DNA from: Paulinella micropora
Taxonomy: Eukaryota > Cercozoa > Imbricatea > Euglyphida > Paulinellidae
DNA: 64,000 bases
Reading direction: 5' to 3'
Assembly (NCBI GenBank): GCA_019918135.1
Contig: WBZZ01004008.1
Coordinates: 1-64,000, forward strand
How positions within the stretch are numbered: position 1 is the stretch's first letter; each line of letters begins with the position of its first letter. The notes under the pieces were generated by a model, which had not been told where the DNA came from, made no database searches, and was given only the letters and a program-made list of their open reading frames with translations. Shown piece by piece: positions 63,982-64,000 of the stretch. Both the position numbers and the translations under genes were made by a program.

Positions 63982-64000
63982 GGGCAAGCCCTACGACCCG

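Larger units (their letters stand above)
58149..64000. mobile_element. Polinton-like virus segment, broken, runs off the window
   Basis: An AT-rich segment begins at about 58150, where base composition changes sharply. It carries a zinc-finger protein, a protein-primed family B DNA polymerase, a lipase-like gene and a GKYKG-domain gene, all typical of Polinton-like viruses and virophage relatives. Short TGTAGGGG hairpins separate the gene blocks. No capsid gene, integrase or terminal repeat is inside the window, so the right part is missing. The element is broken: about two breaks in the polymerase and several in the lipase. The age appears moderate, since long stretches remain readable. Confidence 0.8.

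Overview
The window looks like a nuclear scaffold of a microbial eukaryote (alga or other protist; no taxon can be fixed) carrying a long, GC-rich, gene-dense stretch that resembles an integrated large nuclear DNA virus. Two AT-rich mobile elements sit in or beside it. The eukaryotic or nuclear setting rests on short GT-AG introns in three genes, AATAAA/ATTAAA signals at gene ends, and protein types such as Rab GTPase, MYND finger and F-box/LRR. The viral reading of about 5.3-58 kb is inference. It rests on gene density, many unrecognised proteins, a primase joined to a herpes-origin-binding-type helicase, a FEN1-like nuclease, thymidylate kinase, several nuclease-fold proteins and a set of very divergent kinases. 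No capsid, portal or terminase gene is visible, so a mirusvirus-like or giant-virus-like origin is possible but not shown.

Layout. 1-5.3 kb: minisatellites, two proteins with a papain-like Cys/His pattern and one unknown gene, with recurring short motifs. 5.3-34.2 kb and 43.65-58.15 kb: the GC-rich virus-like region. It holds a Rab-like GTPase, unknown proteins, divergent kinases, a FEN1/XPG-like nuclease, thymidylate kinase with four introns, PD-(D/E)XK-like proteins with zinc clusters, an HNH protein, a MYND protein, two LRR proteins and a primase-helicase. About half of these genes do not run in one continuous frame, which could be decay or homopolymer miscounting. Gaps between genes hold long G and C runs, purine/pyrimidine tracts and several families of short palindromic repeats.

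34197-43650: a complete-looking 9.45-kb DNA transposon inside the primase-helicase gene. It has terminal inverted repeats of about 1 kb, a 4-bp target duplication (GTAT) and two divergent spliced genes: a DDE transposase with a SAP domain and a 774-residue charged coiled-coil protein of unknown role.

58.15-64.0 kb: part of a broken Polinton-like virus element, with a zinc-finger protein, a protein-primed family B DNA polymerase, a class-3-type lipase and a GKYKG-domain protein. It runs off the right edge.

The replication and nucleotide genes (primase-helicase, FEN1-like nuclease, thymidylate kinase, HNH and PD-(D/E)XK nucleases) would suit a self-replicating nuclear element. The kinases, Rab, F-box/LRR and MYND proteins would suit host manipulation; both roles are inferred from families only.
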